From positions 691,538,268-691,602,267 of the forward strand of contig CM068367.1 of assembly GCA_034769895.1 (NCBI GenBank): a stretch of 64,000 nt of DNA. The letters run 5' to 3'. The translations under genes were made by a program, and so were the position numbers. Below the pieces are notes generated by a model. That model did not search any database. It was given only the letters and a program-made list of their open reading frames with translations, and was not told the origin of the DNA. This document shows, piece after piece, positions 10,401-20,115 of this stretch (its first letter is position 1; each line of letters starts with the position of its first letter). The DNA is from Magicicada septendecula. Taxonomy: Eukaryota > Arthropoda > Insecta > Hemiptera > Cicadidae.

Positions 10401-10628
10401 CACGAGTCGACGGGGTTCACACCTTATGAGCTAATAAGAGGAAAGCGTCCACAGAGGATTTTGGAACAATTAATTGAATATCCACCGGAAACCAACACTA
10501 TTAGCAACGATGTTAAACTTAGACTAGCGAATGAGAGTTTGTTGACGAAGGGAGAGAGGAGAAAACAGCGACATGATATGAAAGGTAAGTGGACGCAGTA
10601 TGAGGTTGGACAGCTGGTCTTGATATGA
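7446..10628 (+). CDS. pol: E1 Pol: protease, reverse transcriptase, RNase H, integrase (interrupted near C-terminus)
   Basis: This is a 1060-residue Ty3/gypsy Pol. The aspartic protease has D66-T-G-S, then a GNDF motif. The RT has YVDD at 425-428 within a conserved palm. RNase H starts around D574 (TDASNIALGAE). The integrase has an HHCC zinc site (H787, H792, C822, C825) and DDE residues D854, D914 and E949, in the order PR-RT-RH-IN. Pol lies in the -1 frame relative to gag. The pol frame is open from 7371, so gag and pol overlap by about 67 bases, which suggests frameshifting rather than use of the ATG at 7446. No canonical slippery heptamer was found. The TGA at 10626-10628 interrupts the integrase tail; the frame then stays open to a TAA at 10806-10808. 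Confidence 0.93.
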   Translation: MEHRTRPLSPEVSGVQTDDRYRNNVVITDLSEELLEEEDFEAVRRENGLTEVKINIEGKEIKTLIDTGSEISVISEHVLDELREINKNIPSLPVAGVTIVGITGVRSKRVTKQVHLNMIINGVGYDNTFLVVRGLNLEVILGNDFLIKHKAVIDFHKRVLELNNEGEPIRINFERVLDAVRISGVRVIHNRNNKQDMEISMNVCSESKIEYEENVDHLWNERALKFCSEGGVIGSSQRESLWRVVENFREVFADVPGRARNYECELKVREHAPYVQRSYPVPYAKRRAVQLELEKMLDGDIIERSVSPYSNPLVVVIKKDGRVRLCLDARKINQIIIPDRESPEAMEEIFQKFSGVQYMTSLDLTAGYWQVPLAANSRKYTAFLFNGKNYQFKRLPFGLNTSVASFIKCLDEILQPHNLDFLTIYVDDILIASRTFEEHVEHLEYVLEKLYQGGLTVNWDKSKFLQTEIHFLGFIITPTGIRANPDKVESILMFPEPKNIKQLQGFLGLCNFYRKFQQNYAQTTARLSAVLQKNKQWRWGDNERAAFNDIKIKFTDMILMNHPNFNDKFYLQTDASNIALGAELYQEDEVKEHKTIAFASRTLLAAERNYTTTEKELLSIVFAVRKFRTYLLGNRNIIRTDHKALSFLNTCKLTHSRITRWVLALQEYDFSWEYIKGVENRVPDTLSRVDTDRNRTGRDIKEIEIYRLSREDKLFGEELKEINVMQRADSKLNKIITSIESDIDEFGYKQYFQVFKGSLFKKVEGRERDWRLVIPEGLIEKIVWDCHFRYGHFGARKCVNVLKESCLFKNMEKRVRRILRVCELCQKSKVVNYRLEGELNYIKVEKPFDLVAVDLYGPLPKGRGGVMHIFVVLDTFSKYVRLYSVKRATSKVLSEKITRNYMINVGKPKVILSDHGPQFISGRWRQTLGWEGIIPKHTAVYHPQSNQAERVMRELGRIFRTYCHAKHSEWPLYVQKIENWLNCTTHESTGFTPYELIRGKRPQRILEQLIEYPPETNTISNDVKLRLANESLLTKGERRKQRHDMKGKWTQYEVGQLVLI

Positions 10629-10808
10629 CGACATGACTTATCAAGTGCACAAGACAAGGAGATCAAGAAGTTTTTCTTATTGTACGAGGGGCCGTACGAG
10701 ATAGTAGAAATAAAAATGAAAAATTCGTATGTGTTACAGAATAGAGAAACCAGGGAGATAGTAGGTACGCACAACGCTACAAATTTGAAATTATTTTGGT
10801 CAGCATAA
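10629..10808 (+). pseudogene. continuation of E1 integrase C-terminus after in-frame TGA
   Basis: The reading frame of pol continues for 59 codons beyond the TGA and ends in TAA at 10806-10808. It contains LYEGPYEI, a motif like the conserved WEGPF/YxGPY block in the C-terminal domain of gypsy integrases. The TGA is therefore most simply a point mutation in this copy, not the natural end of Pol. A read-through stop is the less likely alternative. Confidence 0.75.
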
Positions 10809-10882
10809 GGATTTTATTAAATTGTAAAGGTATGAATGTTATTTAATTATTCTTTTATGTTTCTAGAAGGGCTCCTCCCCCA

Positions 10883-10920
10883 TTTTCGGGCGGTCACGAT
10901 CTTACCAGTCCTGGCCGTGG
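10883..10920 (+). repeat. 38-base structured motif, copy 1, in E1
   Basis: The motif runs TTTTCGGGCGGTCACGATCT, then TACCAG and on to CCGTGG. It recurs at 11936-11973 with roughly 80 percent identity by eye and identical length. Both copies are GC-rich islands in AT-rich sequence. Confidence 0.7.
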
Positions 10921-11935
10921 AATTCGGAACCCGGAGGCGGGCCATGGTTGGCAGATCTTCCTTCGGGCGGTGAAAGCAACGATGGTCCGGCTCCACCAAA
11001 ATTGGTCAAAATTTGAAAACTTCCATCATATTTGAACGGGGAGGGGGACCCCAACAGGTACGTGACGAATTAAAATTTTTTATACACTCTAGGTGCAACA
11101 ATATTGATGTACCTGTCACGTGCCTGCACTGCCTTACAGTGCTGTAAATAAAGGAGGCTACACCTAAATAACAAGGCAGTGCATACAAATCTAAATATTT
11201 TCAGTGTCAATGGTGAAGTTCCAATTGAGCCATTGGCATTAGTTTGCTTACACCGAAATGAGGAGTTTTGCTGGGGGGCACATTAGATGAAGGTTTAGAT
11301 GGTGGGTCTAGAGAAATGAGAGAAAGGGAGAGAAAAGTAGGAAGTAAAGGGGGGAGTAATTTCACAAAGCAGATCTAAACTTTCATCTAAACTGTGCCTC
11401 ATAGCGGAACACCCTCGTTTCAGGTGAGTCCATAATCGCCGATTTTAGTAATAGGAATTTTTTTTTTTTATGTATATATTTTTAAATTTAAATAAATTTT
11501 AGAATTAAGTGACCAAAAACAATTGTCAAGTTTAGTATCAGTGAGTATGGGAATGTTTTAAAAAATGTGTAACAAAATAAAAACTTGGTGATCAATACAA
11601 GAAGTGGGGATGATTTTGAGGGGTAGATTGGTGCTCAATGAAGTGATAGAACAATGGAGTGTGGAACTGCAAATGTAGAAAGATTAGTTTCATTTGTTAA
11701 TTAATTAGTTAGTTATTAAGTGGCTATTGTGGGGGTGGCCTGTGCTCTCACAAGTAGCGAAATGGGTTGGGGGTAGCAGTGAGTGTTACCTCCATCGGAG
11801 GCCAAAATGGCGATAAATGTGCGGCACACCTTATCCGTGTAAAGTAAAAAATTTTACACACATTACTAAATGACCGTGTCGCACATAATAGTATTGATGA
11901 AACAGGCAGTGAAATTAAAGTTAGATTTCCTCGAC

Positions 11936-11973
11936 TTTTCGGGCGGTTACTGTCTTACCAGCACTAACCGTGG
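11936..11973 (+). repeat. 38-base structured motif, copy 2, in E1
   Basis: This is the second copy of the motif at 10883-10920. It begins TTTTCGGGCGGTTACTGTCT and ends AACCGTGG. It lies about 1.05 kb downstream of copy 1 in the same orientation. Confidence 0.7.
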
Positions 11974-14637
11974 TTTTGGCTAGCGGCCAGCTATGGTCAT
12001 ATCAAGTCCCTTGACCATAGCTGACTTGAAATTGGTACATATTAGAAATTCATTGGGGGGTGACAATTAGAGGAAATCTGCCGGAACTATGGAACAGCGG
12101 CTGCCACTCTGCCCGCCTTGGGGTAGCAAGACAGGTGGTAGATCCGTTTTAAGGGTGTATCATTTTATAACAAGAACATGATGATGTTCACTATGTTTAA
12201 AACTTAAGAGCGGAAGCAGAGACACGGAGAGGTAAACCCTGCTCCAAAATATACAGTCTCTGTGGAAGCGAATGGGCGCCACAGTCCACCATAATCTGAA
12301 ATAGTGTGTGTGGCTGGGAGGTGACTCAAACGAGTCCCGAACTTAAATTTTATAACATAAAGAAATTTTTTGCTCATTCAAAGTTTGATCCAATAAAAAA
12401 TGTTTGCACTCTGCTCAAATAACTAGATGCTCATATTTTCAAAACAAGTTGTCTATACTATAATTTTAAATGTATTATTTTATTGTTGTAAGTTAGATAT
12501 AGGTGTTGCTAAGAATATCCAGTCATCATGTGTGTATATTTTTTTCCTAAGCCAATAATTAAATCGTATGGCAGGCGGTCAATATGAACTATCAGAATCA
12601 GAGAAAATGGGAAACCAGTAGGTGAGAAATAATGATAAATAAATATATATATATATTTACTATAAGTTGTTCAAGTTTGAGATGTGTTTTCATTGTGTTA
12701 GGATATCAGCTGATCAGCAACAACATGTCACTGGTGTGTTAGTTATAAATGTTTTAAGTAATTGATGTTCAATGCAATGTTGTGATGTATTACAGATGTT
12801 TTAAAGTAATGATCAAAATAGTTTGCTACAATGAGAAATAAAGTAACGATTTGTGAAATCTAATAAGAGATAGTTTTTTTGGTGATAAATATTTTGTGGG
12901 GCATATAGATCTGTCCCAATTGAATTCAAAGTTGAATTTGAAATAGTAGAGATGAATATGATTGTTTTGAAGTAATAGAAGTTTGAGAAGTATTAATGTT
13001 GACACAGTAGTTACGGAGAATAATTGTAGATTTTGAGTGATATATTTATGTTTATAATTAATGAGGTTATTTTGTGTATTTGTAGTGAGGTAATGAGATT
13101 GAGATTTTTGGGGATGGTAATTTTGTATTAGGGGGTAGTGTCATGTAGGAGTTCGCAACAAAATATGTTGGGACGGGAATTGGTATAGATTTTAGTGAGG
13201 AGGGGCCGCCTGAGGTAGAATCCAGGCCGCCAAATAAGGGAATTGAGTTTTGGGTAGGGGAAACACGTATCCTATGTACAAAGGGTTAGAGAGTATTTTT
13301 TTTTATATGTAGAAGGTGGCGATTTGTGTTTAATGATAAGTTGGGTTTAGTGTGTTTTGGGGTAGATGTTTTGATAGAGATGGGTGTCATGATAATTGAA
13401 GTGATGAATGTTAGAGTCAGGGGAGTAAAGATTATATATGTATACAGATCTAATACGGTAAATGAGAATAAATAATTTCCATCACCCACAGTAAAGGATG
13501 GCGAGGTTGTTAAATGAAATGTAGAATTAAACTGTTAACTAAAGAGAGGAATTTATGATAAAGAATATAAAATTTTTATTTTTTCGAAACCAGTGACAGA
13601 ATTTTGATGGAATTGAAAGTAATGTAAAATTAAGAATTGTTTATTTTAAATAATTTAAATGTCAAGTTAACGATTATTTATATTAATATTTTGTTTATTT
13701 TAAATATTTTGTTTTATTATGTTTGTATTTCAAGTTAGGATATTACAGATGTTCAGTGTATTTTCAGAAAGCATGCACAACATATGTGGGTCAAGGGTTT
13801 TGGACTTGGCCTAGTTTCGATCAGCTGATGGGGTCATACACCTAATAAGCTTGTATAGTAGGAAGCCAATTTTAATTTGCTTGTTTAATTAATTCAAACC
13901 AATATTTGAATAATTTTAATAAATATGTTATTTAATAAATAAATTTAATAAATATTTAATGAACAAATTTAAATTTTTTTGAATTTCAAAAATTTTGAAA
14001 ACTAATTTTTGAGAAAAAAAAAAACTTGATTTTCGCCTGCCAGCGAATGCAAATTTTTAGATAATGATTCTTTTATTATACGTGCATTAACCATGTTTAT
14101 TTTATTGTATTGTATTGTATTGGTAGACCATAAGTGGTTCTCATGTTAGAGTAAGGATGTGTTTATATTATTAGAAATGTCTAGGTTGTCATTTGAAACA
14201 AGAATTAGAAAAACTAGGAAGAGAATTTGTTGATAAAATATTATTTTTTTTGAATTTTGAATTTTTTAAATTTTTAATAAATTTTAAAAGAAATTTTATA
14301 TTTTTTGAATGTTATGACAACATGTAATGTTAGTGTGTGTGAGCCCAGTATTTGCTAAAGGCAGCCCAGCTTGCAAAAAAGGGGAAACATATCGGCGGAG
14401 GAGCTGGAATAATTTTAGCCAGGGATCGAGGATTTTTGGGGGTAGCATGTTAAAAGGCGAGGTGCGCTGTGGTACGAGTCTGTTTGATTTCTCGGTGTTG
14501 GGATCTCTTACGGAGAGGTCCAGGGATCTCGTTCAGATGAATCCATAGTCGCTAAGCCAGGGGGGTCGTGTGCCCATGAGATTAAGAACCAGGGGGTTGT
14601 TGGCACCAGTTCCTCACCGGTCCTCTTCGGGGTTTGT

Positions 14638-14678
14638 CGATGAGATTTCTTCTGTTATGAACAGCAGAATTCTCATCG
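14638..14678 (+). other. hairpin adjoining the E1 polypurine tract
   Basis: The arms CGATGAGATTTCTTCTGTT (14638-14656) and AACAGCAGAATTCTCATCG (14660-14678) pair over 19 positions with about two mismatches and a 3-base loop. The 3' arm runs directly into the purine tract. Equivalent hairpins of unrelated sequence occupy the same position in E2 and E3. Confidence 0.85.
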
Positions 14679-14684
14679 AGGGGG
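14678..14684 (+). promoter_or_regulatory. E1 polypurine tract
   Basis: GAGGGGG lies three bases upstream of the 3' LTR. This is where plus-strand DNA synthesis is primed in LTR elements. E2 has the same heptamer in the same place. Confidence 0.75.
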
Positions 14685-14687
14685 TAT

Positions 14688-15921
14688 TGTAGCGGGTCAA
14701 TTTTTGGGTGTTTTTATTTTTACCGTATGGTGCAAGTACATTTTTATTTCTTTCATTTTGGGGCGGGTTTTTCTAAAAGTTGTGAAAATTATTGTGCAAC
14801 CAGATTCATTCCATTATAACCGAACGTATGGCAACGTTATTTCCATTGTGTAACAGACCAGTGTTGAGAAACAGCCTGAAACAAAGGCATAGAAGCAGTT
14901 GTTGTTGAGTAATGCGGCGAAGAATTTACCACCCCAATTTTTCGCAGAACTTTGTGTGTGTGTGATCACGCCCGTATGCAACATTGATGGACGGCGCGCT
15001 GGAGTGACGCTTGGAAAACACAACCCAAGCTGTGAAACATGGCGATGTAGCAAACCATTTGTCGCAGCTACCAGCTCAATACCGGAAACAGCGTTAAACC
15101 CCGCCTACTGTTGGTGACATCAGCAGAGCAAAAGCCAATATTGTACTCTGGTACCACACATATACCAGCTATAGTCCATGCATAAAATGGTTATGCCACC
15201 ACAATTAAGCACAAACGGCGACTAAAACCTGATGGCCGTGACTGCTCATTTCCCGCGACTCAACGAAGCACATTGCCCAGTTCGTCTCTGACTGTGTCGG
15301 CGCCGACATGCGAGCTCAATACGCTCGTATAATATCGTTAGTTTTCAATAATGAAAGTAAAGCAGTTCTTTTAAAAAAGCAGTGATAGGATGGGAGGAGT
15401 GTAGAACACTAACATGTAAATTTGGAATTCATTTTCGTCTTTTTCAGAGACATCTCCAATCTACCGCGGGCTGGCCACGAGGTCACCGAAGGAAGCGTTA
15501 TCGGTAGTGATATAAAAATTATGTATTCAATCGGGTAATTGGGGTTTGAGAACGGAATGTGAGTGATGAGTGAGCAATGCTGGGCTGTCTAAGTGTTTAT
15601 GTGTGAAATATATAATTGTTTGTGTCTGTATAAACGATAAGGTAAGACATAGTCAGTAAGGTACAATAATTGCGTAACATATCGCACGAAGATTTTATAA
15701 TGTCAATAATTCAGATTAATTAAAGAAAAATCTAATTTCTCTTCCACAAAATTGCGAGTTAAAATTCTTTCAAAACCTTAGTTCGTTTTATGTGCTGTCA
15801 TAGTTCGTCGAACGAAATGGGTTTACCTCCACTACGCGATCCGGCCAGATCCAAGTCGTAAGGTAAGTGGAAGTTGTTAATTTAATTTGAAAAATAATTT
15901 CAACCACAAGTAAAAGTTACA
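14688..15921 (+). repeat. 3' LTR of E1
   Basis: It starts TGTAGCGGGTC and ends AGTTACA, followed by the target duplication ACAT at 15922-15925. It is one base longer than the 5' LTR, from a single-base insertion in the CTAATTTCTC region. Confidence 0.93.
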
Positions 15922-16035
15922 ACATTCATTATTCAAACGAGTATATAAGTGTGTATGCCAAAGGGTTTAATTAATTTATGGAAAAAGGATGAGCACATAT
16001 TATAGTAACATACAATACATATAATTTCTCCTTAC

Positions 16036-16272
16036 CTGACTGAAATACACATTGGCTTTAAATGGTGACACTAAACAGTATGCAAGTGGGAGGCAAATGG
16101 CAGCACCTTCGGGCTTTACTCTACGACAATATCCATATTTCCTGCTTCCATCAGCATTTGTAAGGACAAGACAATAACTTATTCCACATCCAGTTTCATC
16201 AATGCAAGCCTGTGGTGGCCAGTCCATAGCATCAGGAAAACACAGGTCTTCAATACCATTAGGTGGTGAAGC
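16036..16272 (-). CDS. DENN-domain protein exon (DENND2-like), uDENN part 2
   Basis: The minus-strand exon has acceptor ...AACCAG before 16272 and donor GTAAGG after 16036. It is 237 nt and phase 0 at both ends. It encodes ASPPNGIEDLCFPDAMDWPP, later DGSRKYGYCRRVKPEG and CLPLAYCLVSPFKANVYFSQ. The CFPDA and DGSRxxGYCRR blocks are characteristic of the upstream DENN (uDENN) module of DENND2-type Rab exchange factors. These proteins exchange GDP for GTP on Rab GTPases in membrane traffic. It follows the exon at 16615-16835 in frame. Core DENN and dDENN exons are not in this window and should lie beyond base 1. Assignment to DENND2 rather than another DENN subfamily is from memory of the family. 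Confidence 0.8.
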
Positions 16273-16614
16273 CTGGTTAAGAGTAACAGAATTCCCAGTT
16301 AATGAAATATGAATACAACTAACCTAACAGGTTACAGGGTAGAATAATAATCTATTTCTCATGTTTTCATGTAAAAACAAAAGTAATTATTTGGAAAATA
16401 AACCTAATACAATAGTCAACAAATATAAATGGTTTGATACTTGATTCCAAATGTACACAATAGTTAATAATATTATTCACATATTGGTCAAAATGATATT
16501 AATATAATCATGATTACACATTATCTAAACATATTCACACAAAGCTGACAACTTTGAATGTATATGTGTGTGCTTTCAAATTCTAAAAGTTTCACAATTT
16601 AAAATGTTACATAC
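16273..16614 (-). other. intron of the DENN gene, 342 bp
   Basis: GTATGT at the 5' splice site (after 16615 on the minus strand) and an AG at 16274-16273 bound a short AT-rich intron. I see no mobile element in it. Confidence 0.75.
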
Positions 16615-16835
16615 GTCATGTGGATATTTAGTTTTAATGTATGGAACTTTGCATCGAGTAGGATCCAGATCTAAGCCAACCAAAAGTAAATATTCAAAAA
16701 GATGAGGATAACATGGTGACACATCAGATGCAGAAGCAGGTCGATGAAATGATTTTCCTCTACTACATACTCTTCTTAAGTAGCCCTTTCTTTCAGCCGT
16801 TCGCTGCTCCCTTTCTCGCTCTTTTTGTGAAAAAT
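16615..16835 (-). CDS. DENN-domain protein exon (DENND2-like), uDENN part 1
   Basis: The exon is 221 nt, with acceptor TTTTCTAG before 16835 and donor GTATGT after 16615. Translation gives a basic, Lys/Arg/Glu-rich lead (FSQKEREREQRTAERKGYLR) and then PHLFEYLLLVGLDLDP and KVPYIKTKYPHD, the first strand-helix block of uDENN. It starts in phase 1 and ends in phase 0, matching the exon at 28680-28821 upstream and the exon at 16036-16272 downstream. Phase agreement across all four exons is strong evidence for one real gene. Confidence 0.82.
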
Positions 16836-17817
16836 CTAGAAAATATTAATGAAAAATTAATGCAGCTGACAAAAATCTTACTTTAAGAACAAGAAAACCA
16901 ACATACATAAGCGTACCCCACCCTCAAATTAATGTATATCTGATGAATAATAGATTGCACAAGCTCATCCACACCTAAATCAATTTTCAATATTTTTCCA
17001 AAGTGGTGTATTATAATATACCACTAACACTACTTATAACAGGTATGCCTCAAACATTATATAACTATACCATTTAAGCTACATTTATGTGAGGATGTGA
17101 TATAACTGAGCTGTATACAGTTATTGTATGGTTTCAGTTATTTTTGTTGTTACTAGTTAACCATATGCATATCACGCTGGAACCTCAGTCAACAACAACC
17201 TGTTAAAAAATAATTTAAAAAACTATACGTCTCAGGTCTCATATTGACTTTCTCTTTATTGGGGTTTGTAGTACACACCAATATTTATTTGCTGACCCTT
17301 CTATTTTTTTACAATTAAACTTTTTTTGATGAATTAAAAATCACTGCTTACAGTGTTGTGCATGTACATTGTTTATGCTTGTGAGACTCTTGCGAATACG
17401 TACAAAAAAATTGTTGTAATTTGTTTGACATTCATCAATATAGGAAATAGAGAACATGCATGACACTGCATGTATAGTGTGAGCAGCACTCTTATGCCCA
17501 AATAGATAAGCATCCTTCCTTACATGGCATCATTTCGTCTGTGTACACGTGTCGTGGCCGGACATTGATATAGCTATTAATGAGTTCCAGAATGCTTAAA
17601 ACTTAGCAACACTCTCGACGTGTTGGCTGAAAAGCGGTATATTTCTCTCAAACCTCAGTGTGATATAAGTAAGAAGCCAGTGTCTGGCCAAGTTTCAGTT
17701 TTAGATCAGGAACACTATGGTGGGATTGTGACTTGCAGTTTAATGTTATTCATTACACAATGGGAAACTGTAACAAGGTGAAATCTCACATAGGCTTCTG
17801 CGGCCAGTGTCCATTAC
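16836..17817. other. DENN intron sequence, nothing further seen
   Basis: This AT-rich sequence lies between the exon at 16835 and a palindromic element. No recognisable coding fragment, terminal repeats or tandem array was found. Confidence 0.4.
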
Positions 17818-18043
17818 GTTTTTGAAGTCTTCTTCCGGTATGGAATGTGTCAAAAATGTCTTGTATGACAATGTTTCACTCATATTACAATACTGACTTA
17901 GACCTGAGTACACTCATTGTAATATGAGTGAACTCATATTACAATACTGACTTAGACCTGAGTACACTCACTGTAATATGAGTGAAACGTTTCCATACAA
18001 GTCACTTTTGACGCGGTCAATACCGGAAGAAGACTTCAAAAAC
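17818..18043. mobile_element. MITE-like palindromic element with internal tandem duplication
   Basis: Left arm GTTTTTGAAGTCTTCTTCCG (from 17818) and its complement ending at 18043 define inverted repeats of about 71 bp with scattered mismatches. Between them a ~54-bp hairpin unit with ACTCATATTACAATACTGAC occurs twice in tandem. The whole 226 bp can fold on itself. It has no ORF. No clear target duplication is visible, so the superfamily is unknown. Confidence 0.7.
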
Positions 18044-18339
18044 ATGAAGGTGAAATTTATTGTTTGTGACATTACTGTGTGTTGGACATTCTCTAGTTTG
18101 AGGAATTATTGTATTTGAATGTCTTTGTTTAATTCTAATTGTAATTAGTTACTTCAACGGATGTCAGTTACTCTGTTTCTACTGTACAACAAAATGATCA
18201 TGTGACTGTTATAACATTGACGTCAAAAGTGAGATAGAACCTTTTAACAGTGGAAACAGAGGACACTTCATAGAAAAGTAGTGTATATGGTAATTATTTG
18301 CAAACAAGGATACCAGTCAGACGACGAAAACATTTCAAG

Positions 18340-19215
18340 CGCTGCCGTTACAGACAGAAATAGGCTGACAGAAAACAAAAACAGCAGGAAAACAACAGGA
18401 TGAGAAACAATGATAGGAAAAAGAAGAGGCAAAGAGAGCAGAAAACACTCTTGCTGTGAAATGGCAGGATGAGAAACATATGCTGGAACGAGATAAACGG
18501 AAGCTCTTTAAAGTTATGCAATAACAGATGCAAGAGCATACTACTGCAAAGTTGGGTTTCCTATATAATGACTTGGGTGATTACACGGGGATCTGAGTGG
18601 GAAGAGATAAGATTATGTGAAGTAGAAAAACCTGTCTCAAATATAGAAAAACAATGTCAACCAAAATTTCTGCAGTAAAAGACTCAATTGCAAACATAAT
18701 GGAACAAATTAAAAGGGAAGTCAATTAGTTAATGAAATACACCCATGCGTTTCAAAACAAGTTGCTGAACAGACTGTGCCAATGGTAAAGACAGAAAAAG
18801 ACATAGAAAATAAGGTAACAGAAAAAGGGGCTTTGTCTGTCCAAGCCCAAGTGTTAGTTGGGCCAGTTAATGTCAAGGTCCCAACATCTGATGGAACCAC
18901 TCACTAGGCAACATATCTTTGGCAATTTGAAGTCGCTGTATGCACAAATCACTGGGTGGACAAAGAGAAAGTAGTTTCACTCATTCTTGGTTTAAAAGGA
19001 CCTGCCACAGAGCTACTACAGAAAGAGGCACCTATGCTGAATCAATAAAAGTGCTAGAATTAAAGTATGCTGATAACATTTGCGTGATGCGTACTACACT
19101 CAGATGAAGTGAGGCAAAAGCATTCCGAGGAAAGCCTCCAAGAGTTTGAAGCATACGTTAACCAACTGACAAGACTGGCTTATCATAAAGCACCTGAGGC
19201 CTTTTAGACGCAGAT
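18340..19215 (+). pseudogene. decayed LTR-retrotransposon gag fragment
   Basis: The plus strand, with several stops and frameshifts, encodes a Lys/Glu-rich coiled-coil stretch (about 18340-18740). After that come blocks like a capsid domain: YLWQFEVAVCTNHWVDKEK, LILGLKGPATELLQ, then EESLQEFEAYVNQLTRLAY. These match the general W-x-x-F, LxGxAxxxL and ESLxEFxxxVxxLxxxA pattern of Ty3/gypsy Gag. No LTRs or pol were seen nearby, so this is an old remnant in the intron. Confidence 0.6.
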
Positions 19216-19529
19216 ATTCAAGTTTTTGTAATATGTACAGTGGCTATTCCATCCCAAACTTCATATCCATAAGTAATTTTATCTAATCAACTTGATATAA
19301 AGCTGTCTCAGTGATTTGCCCTCCCTACTTTCTGTTTACAATAATTTTAAGTAGATTAATTCTCAGAGAAACTTCAGCACAAACATTAACTTGTGTGATC
19401 TTTATCATAATAGTTTTTCATAGAAGACAAATCCTGGTATTTTTGAATCTGAGTTCTTCATTTCCTAGAGAAAGGTGTTTGTATCACCTGGTGAAAATGT
19501 TGAGTTCAGATTTCAATTTTGAGCTAGGT

Positions 19530-19619
19530 TCCACCCATCCAAGTACTGACTGGGTCCAACATTGCTTAACTTCGGTGATCGGACAGAAACGGTGTATTCA
19601 ACGTAATATGGCCATTGGT
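19530..19619 (-). pseudogene. 5S rRNA-derived fragment
   Basis: On the minus strand the sequence reads ACCAATGGCCATATTACGTT, then GAATACACCG, CCGATCACCGAAGTTAAGCA and GTACTTGGATGGGTG. This is 5S rRNA from near its 5' end to about base 90, including the internal promoter boxes, with several changes, and it lacks the 3' end. It lies next to a LINE RT remnant. It is therefore either a 5S pseudogene or the head of a 5S-derived (SINE3-type) retroposon. Confidence 0.8.
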
Positions 19620-19729
19620 ATACCACTGCTGATAGCTGTGTTTCTTGAGGTTGACTTATTTACCCTGACTTTTATGATCTTATTATGCAAAAAGCTGTGA
19701 ATAAATCACAACAGTTTTCCTCAAACTTC

Positions 19730-20115
19730 AATTTTCACATGCTGTAACAATGAAGCTAGTGGGACTGTCGATTGAGGTCTAAACATAAACTGATGGTCCC
19801 CCAATAGGTACAAAACCTTCCAATCACCAACTTAACCTGTTATTCACACAACTCATTCCAGCAGTTCGCCCAGACATGAGACCAGTGAAATTGGGCAATA
19901 CGAACTCAAACTATCTATCGCTTTACCTTATTGAAGCAGAGGTATCACAGTTACCATCTTCCACTCATTATATTCCTGAGGTCCAAACATCTTTGAACAA
20001 AACACTCAGTTCTTTCCAAGCAGTTCTTTAAGAATGTCATTGTGGATGGAGTCTTCACATGGTGTGGTAGTTTTAAGTTGCACAACTGCCTCTTTAATTT
20101 CACTCATTTGTATTG
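19730..20115 (-). pseudogene. non-LTR (LINE) reverse transcriptase fragment
   Basis: The minus strand carries decayed RT blocks with in-frame stops. They include SYCPISLVSCLGELLE (the RPISL-LSxLGKxxE block of jockey/CR1-like RTs), a GDHQFMFRPQST segment (the QxGFRxxRST block) and, upstream, VVQLKTTTPCEDSIHNDILK (the KNNKAPGxDxIxNE-type block). The fragment is too short and too mutated to assign a clade firmly; jockey-like is my best guess. Confidence 0.65.

Larger units (their letters stand above)
10809..14637 (+). other. E1 long 3' untranslated region, no env
   Basis: About 3.8 kb separates pol from the 3' hairpin and LTR. The plus strand carries no ORF longer than 73 codons, and I see no transmembrane or envelope-like product. 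The region is G-rich on the plus strand in its second half. It contains two copies of a 38-base motif (10883-10920 and 11936-11973), a potential hairpin with arms at 11055-11066 and 11115-11126, and blocks similar to the E2 3' region (about 13084-13283 and 14377-14523). It may hold packaging or RNA-structure signals. Confidence 0.7.
4344..15921 (+). mobile_element. complete Ty3/gypsy LTR retrotransposon (E1), 11.6 kb
   Basis: Two near-identical LTRs (4344-5576 and 14688-15921) bracket a primer-binding site, gag, pol, a long untranslated region, a hairpin and a polypurine tract. The insertion is flanked by ACAT on both sides (4340-4343 and 15922-15925), a 4-bp target duplication. By eye the LTRs differ at seven substitutions and one single-base indel over about 1233 bp, so insertion is recent. 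There is no env. The integrase and RT types place it in Ty3/gypsy. It sits in an intron of the minus-strand DENN gene, 114 bp past the exon ending at 16036. Confidence 0.95.

Noticed and set aside
10809..14637. Possible env gene in the long E1 3' region
   Set aside because: The longest sense ORF is 73 codons, with no signal peptide, transmembrane segment or fusion-like motif.
19530..19619. Functional 5S rRNA gene
   Set aside because: It lacks the 3' end and carries several substitutions.
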